Shown: positions 11,483 to 25,855 of the stretch, piece by piece
Position numbering within the stretch: the stretch's first letter is position 1
Layout of the letters: each line of letters opens with the position of its first letter
NCBI GenBank assembly: GCA_003290165.1
Contig: QNQO01000199.1
Span: 992,001-1,056,000 of the forward strand
From: Berberis thunbergii
Lineage: Eukaryota; Streptophyta; Magnoliopsida; Ranunculales; Berberidaceae
Length of the DNA stretch: 64,000 nucleotides
Direction of reading: 5' to 3'
Position numbers and translations under genes: made by a program
The notes under the pieces: model-generated
Seen by the model: the letters and a program-made list of their open reading frames with translations, nothing else
Told to the model about the DNA's origin: nothing
Databases searched by the model: none

Positions 11483-13428
11483 ATGGTCATGGGGTTTACT
11501 TTAATATCCACTAATTGTTTTTTGTTCATTTATATTTTTTAATCCGTTGATCTTCTATAAAGGCTTGATAAATTGACCATGAGATCTTGCTCAATGTAGC
11601 AATATTTCATTATTTTTGTATTCCCGGCCCTCAAATGTTGATGAGATAGTGAATCTCTCCTACTGTGAGAATTCTTATAAATACCAATTGTTAGATGTTT
11701 TGTTTGTTAGATTAAATGTATACTTAGTCAATCCCTTATATAGGTAATGAAACTGCATTTCCCTGGCTTAAGTCAGAATATCCATTTGAGTTGAATCCCT
11801 CATTGTTGAATCAGCTTTACTAATTGTTGAGGAAACGTGCGAGGGATGGGTGATAATCCTCGAGATGCGCATTATTACTCAAGGAACAAGGAACAATAGT
11901 TACTTGTTGCTTTTGAAGAAATGTTTGAAGCAGTTATATCCATGAAATTTGTATGAATGAGGTTTTTTATTTTCTTTTCGTATATCTTTTTTCCCTGATG
12001 AATTTTGGTTTTATGAATTAATTTGAATGCAGGCAATTGCAATTTGCCGATTAATGGCTACGTTCTTGCTAGCATGTCTTATGTATCTGATTGCTAATGT
12101 TTTATTTACTCTTTTTTTTTAGCTAATTTCAGAAGTTACGCCTTTCGTGAAAATATGGAATTGAGAATAAGGTTTTAGCTGGAAATTCGCGTGAATGATC
12201 TACTAACTGCCCTCTATTTTATGTTGAAAATTGCCATGAAGGTATGCTAATAGACCTATCATGAGTGAGCAACAAAGATTTTTCATAGGCCACTCTTACC
12301 ATTGCGAAAGGAATTTTCTTTGTTTCACCTTGGATGCAGTTAAACACGAGATGCTAATGGAACCTAATTTTGTATATTGTTAGGTTTTATGCATTGTGTT
12401 TGTAATATGTGTGTGCTTACATTGTGTTTTTATTGGCAATAACAGGGATGAAATAACAGATGCCAAGGGTTTAAATCGTGAACAGTAACAAGGTCCAAGG
12501 CCACATTTTGGTGGTGCTGCAGATTCAAAAAAACCAGAGTTTAAACTGGGAGATGATGGTGATGGTGTTGGTTAAAGGAGCAACTCACCGTCACTGTGTT
12601 AATTAACTTTTAGGTGTGATCAGCTTTACTTAAATGTTTTGATCTTTTTTTTTTGTATGTTGGATGTGAGGTTTTAGCAACTGTGAATTTCAAAGACAAA
12701 AAAGGTGGCAATGATAGCGAAAATTCTTATGGTCATGGTTACATAGGTCTTTACAGATTGTGTTGGTACAGGTTTGCAAAAGTGATTGTAGGTTTAGAAA
12801 TTAGCAAACAATACTATCTATATTTACAATTGGATATTTAGTGGCGAAAATTCAAAGCAATCGTTTTATCAATGAAGTCATCCCATCCCTCATCTGCATG
12901 GATGTCACTGTTGCTTTGTCAAATTAATTTTGTTTAAAGACAATAAGCCTTGTATGGTCTACATAAATAGAACGGAAGTTGTATATTAGAGAATTTTGGA
13001 ATTGTAATTCAATTGGATTGGAGCAAGGAAGGGAAATGTTGTCCTCCTATTTTACACGACTGGATAATAATCATAAGTGCATCAATCCGGGACGATCTTT
13101 GCAACCGGGTAGGATCTTGGATTTGTCAAATGTTTGTGTGCATAAGAATTCTTTTCACTTTGCATTAACTTTACCTAAAGCATATTGGGAGAAAATTTTA
13201 ACCAACAACTTTTAGTTGCTGGTAAAGACGGATTTTAAAGATTTTTAGAAATCTCATAACCATGATTAAAATTACAGGTAAGTGTTTAACCGACACAAAT
13301 GAAATTAAGTATATGAATACAAATGAGAAGAAAAAAAAAACACTTTTAATGCATTTGACAATTTGATTTTATTTAAAACACAGTTCAAATAATAGTTTAA
13401 TATTTAAAAAATGAAATCACATTCACTG
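11483..13428 (+). other. Possible exon debris, unidentified
   Basis: Two plus-strand stretches read like coding exons although broken by stops: near 11755-11850 (ETAFPWLKSEYPFELNPSLL) and near 12447-12580 (RDEITDAKGLNREQ then GPRPHFGGAADSKKPEF). I cannot name the gene. The rest is AT-rich and shows no recognised feature. Confidence 0.3.
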
Positions 13429-14327
13429 TAGTCAAAGCCATCCAAGGCCACCACTTAGAGCCAAAAGCCAACTCAAACCATGATATCTCGCTTCGCATTG
13501 GTCAAAGTCAGGCCACTACTGTGAAGCAACAAAAAGCCACCGCTTTTAGCATTTTTTTGTTGAAGTGTGAAGGCACCAAAGCTATGGTAGCCAAAGGTGT
13601 ACCAGCTAAGTTGGTAGAGGTGTGACAGATGGAATCACACGTCACGGATTCGAACTCGGTCGGTGGCATGGGGTGGAGATGGCTAAGGGTAAAAAAATAA
13701 AAAAAGCGATGGTTTCCTTAAACAGATGTTTTTTTTTTTTTTTTTTTTTTGCGTTTGTTTTTTCTTTCTTCATTTTCTCATGCTTTTTTCTCTTTCCTCT
13801 TCTCTCTTTAGAGCTTCACGGCTGAATCCGAAAGGTTCAACATAGCAGGAGTTGGAGATCTTGTTCGAGGTACGAATCTTCTTACTTTCAACAGAACTTC
13901 ACCAGAATTTTCACCGTCATGGCCCTGAAGAATGAACCTACATGTATACGCATTAATAATCTATACATTAATAATATTGTTATTTTTGTTTACTTAAGGT
14001 GATTGATTATGGAAGAAAAATGTGGGGTAAGGGAGAATAGTTCTCGGGAGGACATTGTTGAAAATATGGTAACGAACATCATAACATAGGATGCAATATG
14101 AACACTTACATTGGCTTGAGTTAACACCTCTAAATCTAGTAGAAAAACATAATCATATATTTAGAAGATTAGATACAAGGAAAATGCATATATTTACATT
14201 TTTTATATAATATTAAAATCAATTTTTAGGGCCGTTTTACTTGTGTAAAGCCATCACTTCGCGCTTCGCTTTTCGCTTAAAGCCAAACCATGGCAAATCA
14301 CTTCGCCTTTGCTTTACGCTTTGACTA
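13429..14327. mobile_element. Candidate hAT-like non-autonomous element
   Basis: It begins TAGTCAAAG and ends CTTTGACTA, a perfect 9-bp inverted pair. Next to each end lies related sequence rich in AAAGCCA/TCGCTTCGC in opposite orientation. I could not find a convincing target duplication. It contains a tRNA-derived SINE head and a long T-tract (13732-13750). Confidence 0.4.
13590..13735 (+). mobile_element. tRNA-derived SINE (head with A and B boxes)
   Basis: Pol III box A-like AGCTAAGTTGGTAGAGG (13604-13620) and box B-like GGATTCGAACTC (13646-13657) are spaced as in a tRNA, followed by GGTCGGTGGCAT. This is a SINE head, not a tRNA gene: no acceptor stem closes it. Ends were not resolved. 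Confidence 0.55.
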
Positions 14328-14452
14328 TCTTGATCACAGTTACACGATTACAATATGATCAAATTTTCCCTTTGAAACAAATTATAAAAATTAAAAAAGA
14401 GATATACACTTTGAAAAATATATAATACACCCCCTATTTTAATGTTTTTTAG

Positions 14453-14620
14453 GGATGGACGCGGTCCGGGATTGAGCTTATCCCGATCCAATGAAATGGA
14501 ACAGTACGGTACGGGATACCACTTTTTTTTATAGAACCGTTTTGTCCCGAACCGGTTTGAACCGAGACGGTCCAGGTCGGGACCATATCATCTCGAATTT
14601 GGTGTTTAGCCATTTAAACA
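14453..14620 (+). mobile_element. Left terminus of a hAT-like element
   Basis: AGGGATGGACGCGGTCCGGG with repeated CCCGATCC/GTCCCGAACC motifs resembles the end of hAT elements with TAGGGATGG ends. No matching right end was found before 17.4 kb, so the element is truncated or misjudged. Confidence 0.35.
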
Positions 14621-15018
14621 TATAAAATTAACTAAGGCCCATGGCCCATATGTGCCATAACATTTACAAATTTCATTTCAAGATGAACAAACTTTCTCTA
14701 CATTTCCACTCATACATTGATTAGATACCCTTGGCATAACTCACATTTATATTCATAACTTTGACAACTATAAGTTGAAGTGGTACTTCATATGAGAACC
14801 AATGCACAATCACAAACAAACACAGTCATGACTCATGAACAAGAACTAACGCAACTATAATCAGCAAGTTCCATATCATCTCAAATGAAATGAAGAACCC
14901 ATACTTCAAATCCAACAATACTAAAAACCCATACTTCAAATCCAATAAAGCTAAGATCTTTCAAATATTAAACACTAATCAACAAATACCCATTCCTCAA
15001 AACTCTCAATTACAAACC

Positions 15019-17454
<2,436 letters not shown>

Positions 17455-17812
17455 GCTCAAATAAAGATGGCAACGGGGCAGATTTGGGCAAATCCATCTC
17501 TAACCCGTCAGGTATCACGGATCCCCGAATCCGCCTCGAATATCCATTTATATAATTTTTTAAAAATCACCCCCGCTTCGGCCGGATTGGGGGATATCCA
17601 CCCCACCCCGATTATCTGTTTTTTTCCCCTAAAAAAAGTCATCAATTCAAATTTTAAGAGAAGAAATCTAATATATAAACCAATAAAAATGTCATAATCT
17701 AAAATGCTAGAACTCTCAAAAAACATGAACACATGTTACAGGTCTCTCAAACAAACAGTTTGCCCACAAAAGATCTTACAAAAAAATCATCGTAGAAATA
17801 AAATCATTTGAT

Positions 17813-18004
17813 TCATATGATTTCAATCTTGTTTGGGACATCCAAAGGATAAAAATCTTGGTACCATCAGGTCTGATTAAAGTTCCTGATATTCTCGTCT
17901 TTCTTCTTCAAGGTGGTTGTACCTGACTTGACTGCCTTGGCAGCCTTCAAGGCCTAGGCCTTTGGATCGGCTTTTTTTTAAGCAACTTTTGATGAAGGCA
18001 TCAT
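17813..18004 (-). pseudogene. RPL23A: uL23 (RPL23A) fragment captured in hAT
   Basis: uL23 is a 60S subunit protein at the exit tunnel. From the ATG at 18004 the minus strand reads PSSKVA, a stop, KKADPKA, a stop, ALKAAKAVKSGTTTLKKKDE. This is the lysine-rich N-terminus of plant uL23. It then jumps to LIRPDGTK and, in another frame, DFYPLDVPNKIEII with the stop at 17813-17815, the protein's C-terminus. The central globular part, about 100 residues, is deleted. No intron is visible within it. It cannot encode a functional ribosomal protein. Confidence 0.8.
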
Positions 18005-18153
18005 TGGAGAAACCATGTTGGAGTATCATCATGCCTGCAAATCCATCCCAAGGGTATCATCAGGCATGCATATAAAAAACCAAACAAAGCAGATAAAAAT
18101 CCTAATTCCGCAATTTCATAAAAAACCCAAAAACATCAAAAATTGAAAAACTA

Positions 18154-18269
18154 CCCAAAAATCACAGCATGATATTGTTGTCCTACGGAGCCCCACTGAT
18201 CCCAGCCGGTGTATCTTGCTGCAACCTATTGAAATGCCTCATCAACCGCTTCCTCGCTGGAGTGGACAA
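18154..18269 (-). pseudogene. UBC2: RAD6-type ubiquitin-conjugating enzyme (UBC1/2) N-terminal fragment in hAT
   Basis: The minus strand reads [20 protein letters not shown] then AGISGAP, a stop, DNNIM and, after losing about three residues, AVIFG. This matches the start of plant RAD6 homologues, which carry ubiquitin to histone H2B and PCNA. The expected ATG is now TTG (18267-18269). The catalytic cysteine region is absent. It lies upstream of, and on the same strand as, the uL23 fragment, so a transcript through the element could join them. Confidence 0.85.
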
Positions 18270-18797
18270 CAAAAATGAAGCTTTATGGCTTCCAAGATTG
18301 AAACCCTTAAGTTTTCTCTAAAAATCAATAGAGCAAATAGGAGAGAGAGGTGGAAATAGAAAAACAAAAGAAAATAAGAAGATACAACGAATAAGAAGAA
18401 GAATTTGTGAAGAAGAAGAAGAAGATTTAGCGAAAAAGATACAACGAAGAAGAAGAAGATTCATTGAAGAAGAAGATTCAGCGATGAAGAAGATGGTGGT
18501 GGTGGTGGATGGTGTTTGGCGGCAAAGGGGGTGATTGCGATTGGAAAATTAGGGCTAGGGTTTTTTTTTTTTCAAAATCCATTTTGTATAAGAAAATAAG
18601 GGTATTTTAGTAATAAGTTGTAGATAAACGGATATCTATGGGGCGCATATGGCCAAAATCCATATACGTTCCAAAATAGTGATGGATAAACTTTTGACAC
18701 CCAAAATCCATTAAGGAAAAACCAATCAGCTCCAAACAGTGCAGGGCGGAGTGAATATCTGCAAAAAATCGGCCCATTGCCATCCCTAAGCTCAAAT

Positions 18798-19207
18798 AAA
18801 GGTGGCTTTGGGAAGAATACAATATAGACTTAGTTGATATTATTTTAGAGTTGTGCTAAAATTTAGAGATGGATAACTAGTATGTATTGAGATTGTGTTA
18901 ACTAGTTATGGGATGGGTAAGATTGTACTTTTGCTTAATTGGTTAACTATAGTTAACAAGTTAGGCTTTAATGGTCTTGAAAATGAAAATGAAAATGTGG
19001 GTACCTATTAGCAAATACTCAAACTACGGTACCTAAATGGTCTACTTTGTTGAAAAGTATGAATCCAAAGACATTTTCCAAAATAAGAAAAGTGAATTCT
19101 TAAAATCATGGAAGAAATGAAGAAGTTAATAATGCATATTTTTCTTGTGGGCCTTAGCGACACATATCAATTAGCTATGGCATAGATATAAGGTTGCTCA
19201 AGTTAGA
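18798..19207. other. Intergenic, nothing recognised
   Basis: AT-rich single-copy-looking sequence without protein or repeat signals that I can support. Confidence 0.4.
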
Positions 19208-20075
19208 GGGAGCCAAGTAATGAGTCTTATTTTGCCGAACCTATGGTAAATCAGGGTCATAGGGTCTAGTAATCTCGGTCATTGGATTTTTTGGATCATC
19301 TAACTAGAGTTAAACTAATTTTTATTTATGAATCTTAATTTAAGGAAACAAAAGCAACAATCTCAATATTTTCTCAACTTTATTATTTTCTCTCGTATCT
19401 CCGTCAATTTTCTAGTTTTGTTCTCTCCATAAAAACACGGTTGCGTTTATATTGTTTGCAAGCCTTTAAACGTTTAGCAAATACACAAACAAAAGAAAAG
19501 TTAAAATAAAAGCTATAGTCTTCACGTGCATTCATCATTTTCTACCTATCTTCAAGTTTACAAACTAAGGGTGTGTTTGGATAGTAATTTTCTTTGGGAA
19601 GGGAAACAATTTCCTTTGTTATGCAGATTTTCATTTTTTGATTTTTTATTTTTTATTTTTTATTTACTGATAGGAAATCAATTTTTCATAATACTGATTT
19701 TCCATTGCTCATGGGAATTCAAGTCCGAAAGGGAGGCCTCGGAATCGGATTAACGAAAACGGTTTCAATTTCCATGTCAATTTTTTGCGCAACTAAACAT
19801 ATCCTAAGAAAAAAAATTGCATTCATTATTTCATTATGCTATCAGATTGTAGAGTTTAGCTTGTATTCTCAAGCAGATAGATTGAAAGAGAATAATATGA
19901 AGGAAGGAGGGAGAAAAAACAATAGGGAAAGTAGAATATTAAGATTTTCTCATTGATTTTGTTTCCTTTAATTAAGATTTATAAATAGGGATTAGCTTAA
20001 CTCTAGTTAGATGATCAAAAATATTTAACGATCCTGTGACCCTGCTTTTCTAAAGGCCAGCAAAATCAAGCTCCC
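19208..20075. mobile_element. Element with long terminal inverted repeats, split by a MITE
   Basis: The left arm (from GGGAGCC at 19208 to about 19420) and right arm (about 19860 to GCTCCC at 20075) are inverted copies. They share for example ATCATCTAACTAGAGTTAA on the left and its complement near 20000-20015. Arms of about 190 bp suggest a foldback or Mutator-like MITE. No target duplication was found. A Tourist MITE sits in the loop. Confidence 0.55.
19569..19804. mobile_element. Tourist-like MITE
   Basis: Begins GGGTGTGTTTGG, ends AACATATCC and is flanked by TAA on both sides (19566-19568, 19805-19807), the 3-bp PIF/Harbinger target. 236 bp, non-coding, T-rich middle. Confidence 0.7.
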
Positions 20076-21540
20076 AATGAGTGGGTTAATTAGTAGGAGG
20101 ATTTGTGGTAAATATAAAGGAGTGATGAAAAGGCTAACGTGGGGAGTTAGCCATGTAGGAGAGGAAGTGATGTCATTAATTCAAAATTTAAAAAAAGTAA
20201 CAATCTACGGTAACTTCAACAATATGTATATATATATGACTAAAATCTTAAAATTAGGAAAATATTGGAAAACAAATCTCAAACAAAAAACATGTGATCA
20301 AAAAATTTAAATAAAAACAATGATCATGTGAGTAAGAAGTAGAAGTTACAAAAAGTTATTACTTACAATGCACTATCAATAGAAATCCAAATGCAACTAA
20401 TAATAAGGTGGCATAGACATACCTTTTAAGAGAAAAAATAAAATGTATAATCATGAGTGGAAAACCTCTCTTCTGGTTGAGTCAAATTGTGAAGAGAATA
20501 TGTTTCTTAAAGATGAGAGGAGTCAAATATTTGTTTTAATGTATTTAATAAAATTTTAAAAATTAAAAGTAATAATTAAAAAGTAGTAGTATATCGAATA
20601 GGACAAAAAGGTAATTTAAAAATATCCAAAATTATACATTGGAAATCGTTTATGGTTTGGTAAATAAAGCAAGAAATAATTGATGTTTCATCAAATATAT
20701 AATACAAAAACTAGAAAATATGAAAATACTAATACTCAAAAACTAAAAAAATAAAATATTGAAAAAATTAGTTAAAATAGTAGAAAAATCAAAAAAGGAA
20801 GAATCTAAAATGAATCGAATTGGGATAAAATATTTCCTTGCAGAACTGGACTTATATGGATACAAATACTATTCCAAAGGAAAACTTGATTACCAAAACT
20901 AATGGATACTGGCTACTGCTCCATCCCTCATGAAAATGTAATCCCACTCAAAGTTGCTCTATGATACCAACCTTCTAAAAATAAATTAAAACCCATGGAA
21001 TTTCTCTAAAAGAATTACCTCATAACCAACTATCTTAGACGTCAAGTTGGTACAAAATAAAAAATAATTATTTTAATAAAATATTAGATAGAATGGATAG
21101 ATATAAGTAGAAGAGGTTTTGTTTTTTTTAAAATCTCAAGAGGATACATAGAAAAAAAAATTTAAGCAAATATAGTTTCTTTATGAAAGCAAAAATACAC
21201 ATTACTTGAACTTATCTTGAAACTACTTGCTAACACTTTTGTGGTTGTGGTCTTATTTTCCCTACGTGATGAAGAAATCTTTATAACCATACTGGAGTAA
21301 GAAGAGAGGAGTTTGAAGAAACATGGATATAATCATGTGTGAGGAGAAAGGTAAGAATTTTTTTTTTTTTGAAACTTACTAATCATATGATAGTAACATA
21401 ACATGATGTGGAAAAATTTTAAGGAAAAAAAATAAGTGGGTAGGGATGATGTGGCTATAGTATTAGGTGGTACTTCTAGAAAGGAAGCCATGTAGGAGAG
21501 AGAGATTAAAAACAGTTAAAGAGAGTTAAGAAATAGGAAG
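20076..21540. other. AT-rich intergenic with an isolated PBS-like site
   Basis: On the minus strand 20969-20956 reads TGGTATCATAGAGC, close to the initiator-Met tRNA binding site of plant retroelements (TGGTATCAGAGC) with two extra bases. No flanking LTR could be paired. Nothing else is recognised. Confidence 0.35.
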
Positions 21541-23512
21541 AAGTTGATACGATATTGGAGCTCCAAGGTGATTTGAGAGGCATAACTATCCAACTTATTT
21601 CGTAACAATTGTCGAGCTACGGATTGCACGAATGGCGATCTGGACCTTACATTCTAGGTTGACTCCTCTTTCTTCATAGCAACTCAGTCAACCGCAAAGG
21701 GTGAACCTTCCTCGTTTGGGCTTGGAGGTGGGTCGGATGAGGTTCCCAAGCCTCTTACCTTCACGCAAGTGCTAGGGAATTAGCCACCAGGACAGTTGCG
21801 GATGACGCCCTTATGGAGGGTACACAATTTTGCAAAGAAAATGGCCTTGTTCAGACGCAGCAATAGGTGATGCTTATGTAGAAAAGTACATAATGGTGTT
21901 GAAGTTTTCGAGATTCAGACATTCTCTGGAAGCAATCTGAGATGCCATTCATAGATCGTGGAATATTAACGGAGATTTTACAATGGGTCTTTTGGATCCG
22001 GGACACGTCATTGTGCGCTTTCAGTCAGAAACGAAAGTGAGAAAAGCTTTCCCAAGGATTCGTAATTAATCTGAGGAGTGCATTTTAAGGTTTTCCGTTG
22101 GCATAAAAAATTAGCCTTAAAGCGGATCCGTTGCAATTCTTCCATCCAATGATTTTAAAACTTTTTGGGGATTTTTTGGAACCTTCATGTGATTGGATGA
22201 TTGCACTAATTGCTTCACTAGACCAAGCTCTGCTTGGATGTACGTGGAGATGAACCTTCCGCTTCCCTTTCCAACAAAATCTGGATTGATATTTCTGGAA
22301 CGAAGGGTTTTTGGCAAAAATTAGAGTTTCCTTGATTTAAATACTGTGATCATTGTATTCTTATTATACATGATGTTATGAATTGCAGGATAAAGTGGGC
22401 TTCTTCCAAAAAATAAAAGTGGGGACATAGACAACTAATTTTAAAGTAAATGAATGAGTGAAGCAAGTTTACAGAGAAATCGTAAAAGAGATGAGTGGGA
22501 AACCAAATACTGGGGTTAATGGAGCCAAGAACTCAAAGGGTGAAATTTTTTTGAATGAACAGATCGCGCATAAAGGTTTGAAGAATTCTCCCATTACCAA
22601 ATCAAAATTGGAGAAGCTTATTAAAATAAATCCATTTAATGTCTTAATGGAGAAACCTACAAAGGATGGAATGTCGATGACCATGGATGCAAATAATGAA
22701 GTTGAAATTTATCAGAATATTAAACCTCATAACTCATAGATGTTGATAGTTGATTCCAAGCAAGATTGCAAGGAGGCAGAGTATGCGAGCAATGATATCA
22801 AAGATGCATTGAATCAGGCAAGCAGTCAAGGGGAGGTTAAGAGTGTCCAGTGGCCAGGGAAGGAGGACATAGCGCAATGTCACAGGTGGTAGAGAAGGAA
22901 CAATTAGTTGGTAGTGGAAGATGAGAATTTGAATGTTTTGATTCTAGAAAAACAGCATGTTGCAAATGCAATGGTTGTAATGCAGATGGCCGAGAAACAC
23001 TCTGTTGGTGTATTGCAAAGCTCGATGGCAAATGATGCACTCAGTCTCTGCTTCTGGAATACGGAGAGCATCATAGAGAGGTAGAACAAAACTCGGCGAG
23101 TGGTGCATTGCAACTGTAGAATTTGAAGCAAGTAGAGCAGAGCATTGATAGGGCAAAGAAAAAAGCTAAAGTAGGAGATGACACAGGCGTTGATTTTGTT
23201 GTGGATTTGTCAGAGTATAAGTTGGAACAAAATGTAATGGGTTCTGAAAATATGGGCGATAACACGTATAGAGTGGACGCTGAGTTTTATGACATCTCGG
23301 AGGGTTGCAAAAATATTAAAAATAAGAAAAAGAATAAGAAAGCTCATGTATTGGTTGTTCTAGAAGGCAATGGTGGGGTCGAAAGGGATGTGGAGTCGGA
23401 AATTAAAATTGAACAGCAAACCTATTTTGTTTCTGGTATTGATATGGGAGCTCAATCAGAGGGATAACAGGGGAAGAAAAGGAAGAAGTCAGTTAAATTT
23501 GTTGTCCCAATG
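21541..23512 (+). pseudogene. Plant L1-type LINE ORF1 (DUF4283-like), broken
   Basis: ORF1 of plant LINEs encodes an RNA-binding chaperone. The plus strand reads, across frames, MAIWTLHSRL near 21632, then GDFTMGLLDPGHVIVRFQSE, then LTRPSSAW-YVEMNLPLPFP and LIFLERRVF. This is the conserved order of the DUF4283 region. Downstream (22450-23465) are lysine- and acid-rich open stretches such as 22458-22739 and 23123-23467, typical of the LINE ORF1 tail. Stops and frameshifts are common. The sequence is cut at 23512 by a solo LTR and resumes at 25856. Confidence 0.75.
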
Positions 23513-25850
23513 TGTCACGCCCTGACCCGTCACGGGTATCACAGCGTGTCGATGCGTGAACTAACTCGTAGCACAGGCGGATCGTAACCAGTCACGACAT
23601 CATAATATAACACATTCTTGATACGATAATGAAACGGAAATAAAAACTACGACAAAATTGAACAAAATAAGTATATTTGATTCGCCCCGCCAGAGTCATA
23701 GCGACAAAATCAATATACAAGTATCTAGTATAGCAGTATAGTACACCTGATAACACAGAGGAAGCAAAACATACCCGTACAGGGTGGACACAACCAAACA
23801 CCACAAAACACGCCTGCAACGGAAAACGGGGCCTACGCGCCACACTCAGCAGAAACGCCAACACTCCCTGCACTCCAATAGAAGCACACCCCTTGCGGGG
23901 TCAGAAAAGCACAAAGCTAGCTGGTGCGAGCGAACTAAATATAAATAATAGAATAATAAACAAGGAAAATTCATGTCACACAACAATGAATAAACAACAA
24001 GTTCTAAAGTTTAGATCACACCATGTCTCTAAGGATAATGTTTCTAAGTTCAAGCAACAACACAAACATTTCAGATTCCACATCATTACACATGATTCAA
24101 ACATGGTAAATATCAAGCGATGGAAATAAAGACAATCTCATAATTCTTCCTAGTCTCCTAGGTATAGCAATCAGGTTGAAACCAAAAATTCTGTAAAATT
24201 CTGTATAAGTGTCTCATATCGTAGGTATCCGCATACCCTACGAATGTGTCTCACCCAGACACATCCCACAACGTGCACCAGTACCACTTCGGTCTTGTTT
24301 GTATCCTAATAGGGTTCCATCTGTTAGTATACAAACTCAAACATCCCGAACGACTGCACTCTATAGTGGCAAGTGCGTGCGGGAGCTCACCGCACCTCAG
24401 CAAGCTTGCCACATGCAATAGCGTCCACAATGTCTGGTGCGAGTCATCTCGAGCACCATCCAAACTCACGATACGAGCAAACTCCTAAGCATCAGCACAA
24501 CAGGCATTATAGCCGGGTAAAGACACTTATATTAACATTCACATGCACAAATGACGAGTCTATACATAATCAAAGGTAACAGACGTGCAATCATAAACAA
24601 TTCGGCAATTTTTTATAAAACCACGACTATGCCAGGGTCCCAACATGACCCAATTCACCACGATAAATTTATTCGAGTCGATTATCATACATGCTCAAGA
24701 CTCGAAAATCCACGGTAAAACATGACATATTATGCAAACTCGAAAACGAAGCATATAAGTCCAATGTCATTACACCAAATCCTAATCACACCAAAATTCA
24801 TTCACTATTCGATTTCATTCAAGTATATCATGCTTTCAGAAAACCCAATACATAATTCATTCACAAATAACCAACACAATCATCGAAATATCTGAAAACC
24901 CCGAATTTCGGATTTGGATTCAATTATATACAATCGATGGTATAATGTAAAAATTAAATTCAGGATTTCAAATAATTATTTCTCAAAATAAATATTATAA
25001 TTCCACTCACCTGGGCAGAATGAATTTTCAAAACCCAATTCCTACCGGTCGAAGCTCCTAACTCGCAAAACCACAAATGCGAGACCACAAAAAATTTTAA
25101 AACTGCAAGGCGGACTCGAAAATGAGTAAACTAGCCGAAAACTGAAAAAATAAATAAATTACAAGCGGCGCGTGACTGAAAGAAAATTTTACCGACAATA
25201 AAAATTCGGCAAACACCCCGTCGAAACCCAAAGTTTGGCGAAAACGAACTGAAACTCTCCCTACTCCGGTCTGATCGCCTCCAAACTGCACAACAGACCG
25301 AAAATGAGTCTAAGGACACTCGGAGTCATGAAAGTGAGGCTCACCCACGCACCCAAAGCCCGGATTCATGCCGAAAAATCCTCAAAACGAACATGCACCC
25401 TGATTTTTTGAAAAAAATTGGCCAACCCCAAAATCAACCTTGCATGTCGGTTCTAAGGGCTCCCAATGACGCCACCAAGGCCCCTTCATGTCTGATCGGA
25501 GCTATGGAAACCAATCAAACAAATCCAACACCGAACCCAAATGAAAACTGATTTTTTTTTTTTTTTTTTTGCGAAAAACCACAGGGAAACGAAGAGGGAA
25601 TGAAGAGAGGAAGAAATGAGGACAATGGCGAGATTCCACGAAGGAAATCGCTCAATCTCCTCGAATGAACTCGACGAGCAACGTCGTTGCGAGAGAAAAC
25701 TCGCACTATGGAACGAAAAAGAAAAAAAGAGGGAAAAGAAAGAAAGAGGGGGAGTTTTGTCTTTAAAGGGTGGGTGGCTATGTGCCCCCACCGCATTAAC
25801 TGAGTACACCCCCAATCAAATTTTTTTTTTTTGAAAACACAGATATAACA
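23513..25850 (-). mobile_element. Solo LTR of a Tekay/Del-type Ty3 element inserted in the LINE
   Basis: Ends are TGTCACGCCC...ATATAACA with the perfect 5-bp duplication CAATG on both sides (23508-23512 and 25851-25855). Read on the minus strand it ends GGGCGTGACA, as does the LTR at 27864-30097, which fixes the orientation. 2338 bp with no internal genes: a solo LTR left by LTR-LTR recombination. Two poly-T/A tracts (25551-25570, 25821-25832) lie near its U3 start. Confidence 0.9.
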
Positions 25851-25855
25851 CAATG

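Larger units (their letters stand above)
17463..18789. mobile_element. Non-autonomous hAT carrying host gene fragments (Pack-hAT)
   Basis: Flanked by a perfect 8-bp duplication GCTCAAAT (17455-17462, 18790-18797). The ends are imperfect inverted repeats, AGATGGCAACGGGGC and, read inward from the right, AGGGATGGCAATGGGCC. CG-rich subterminal sequence such as CCCGAATCCGCC lies near the left end. No transposase is present. Instead the minus strand carries a RAD6-type E2 fragment and a uL23 fragment, with a GAA-rich leader-like stretch (18360-18500) upstream of them. Confidence 0.8.
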
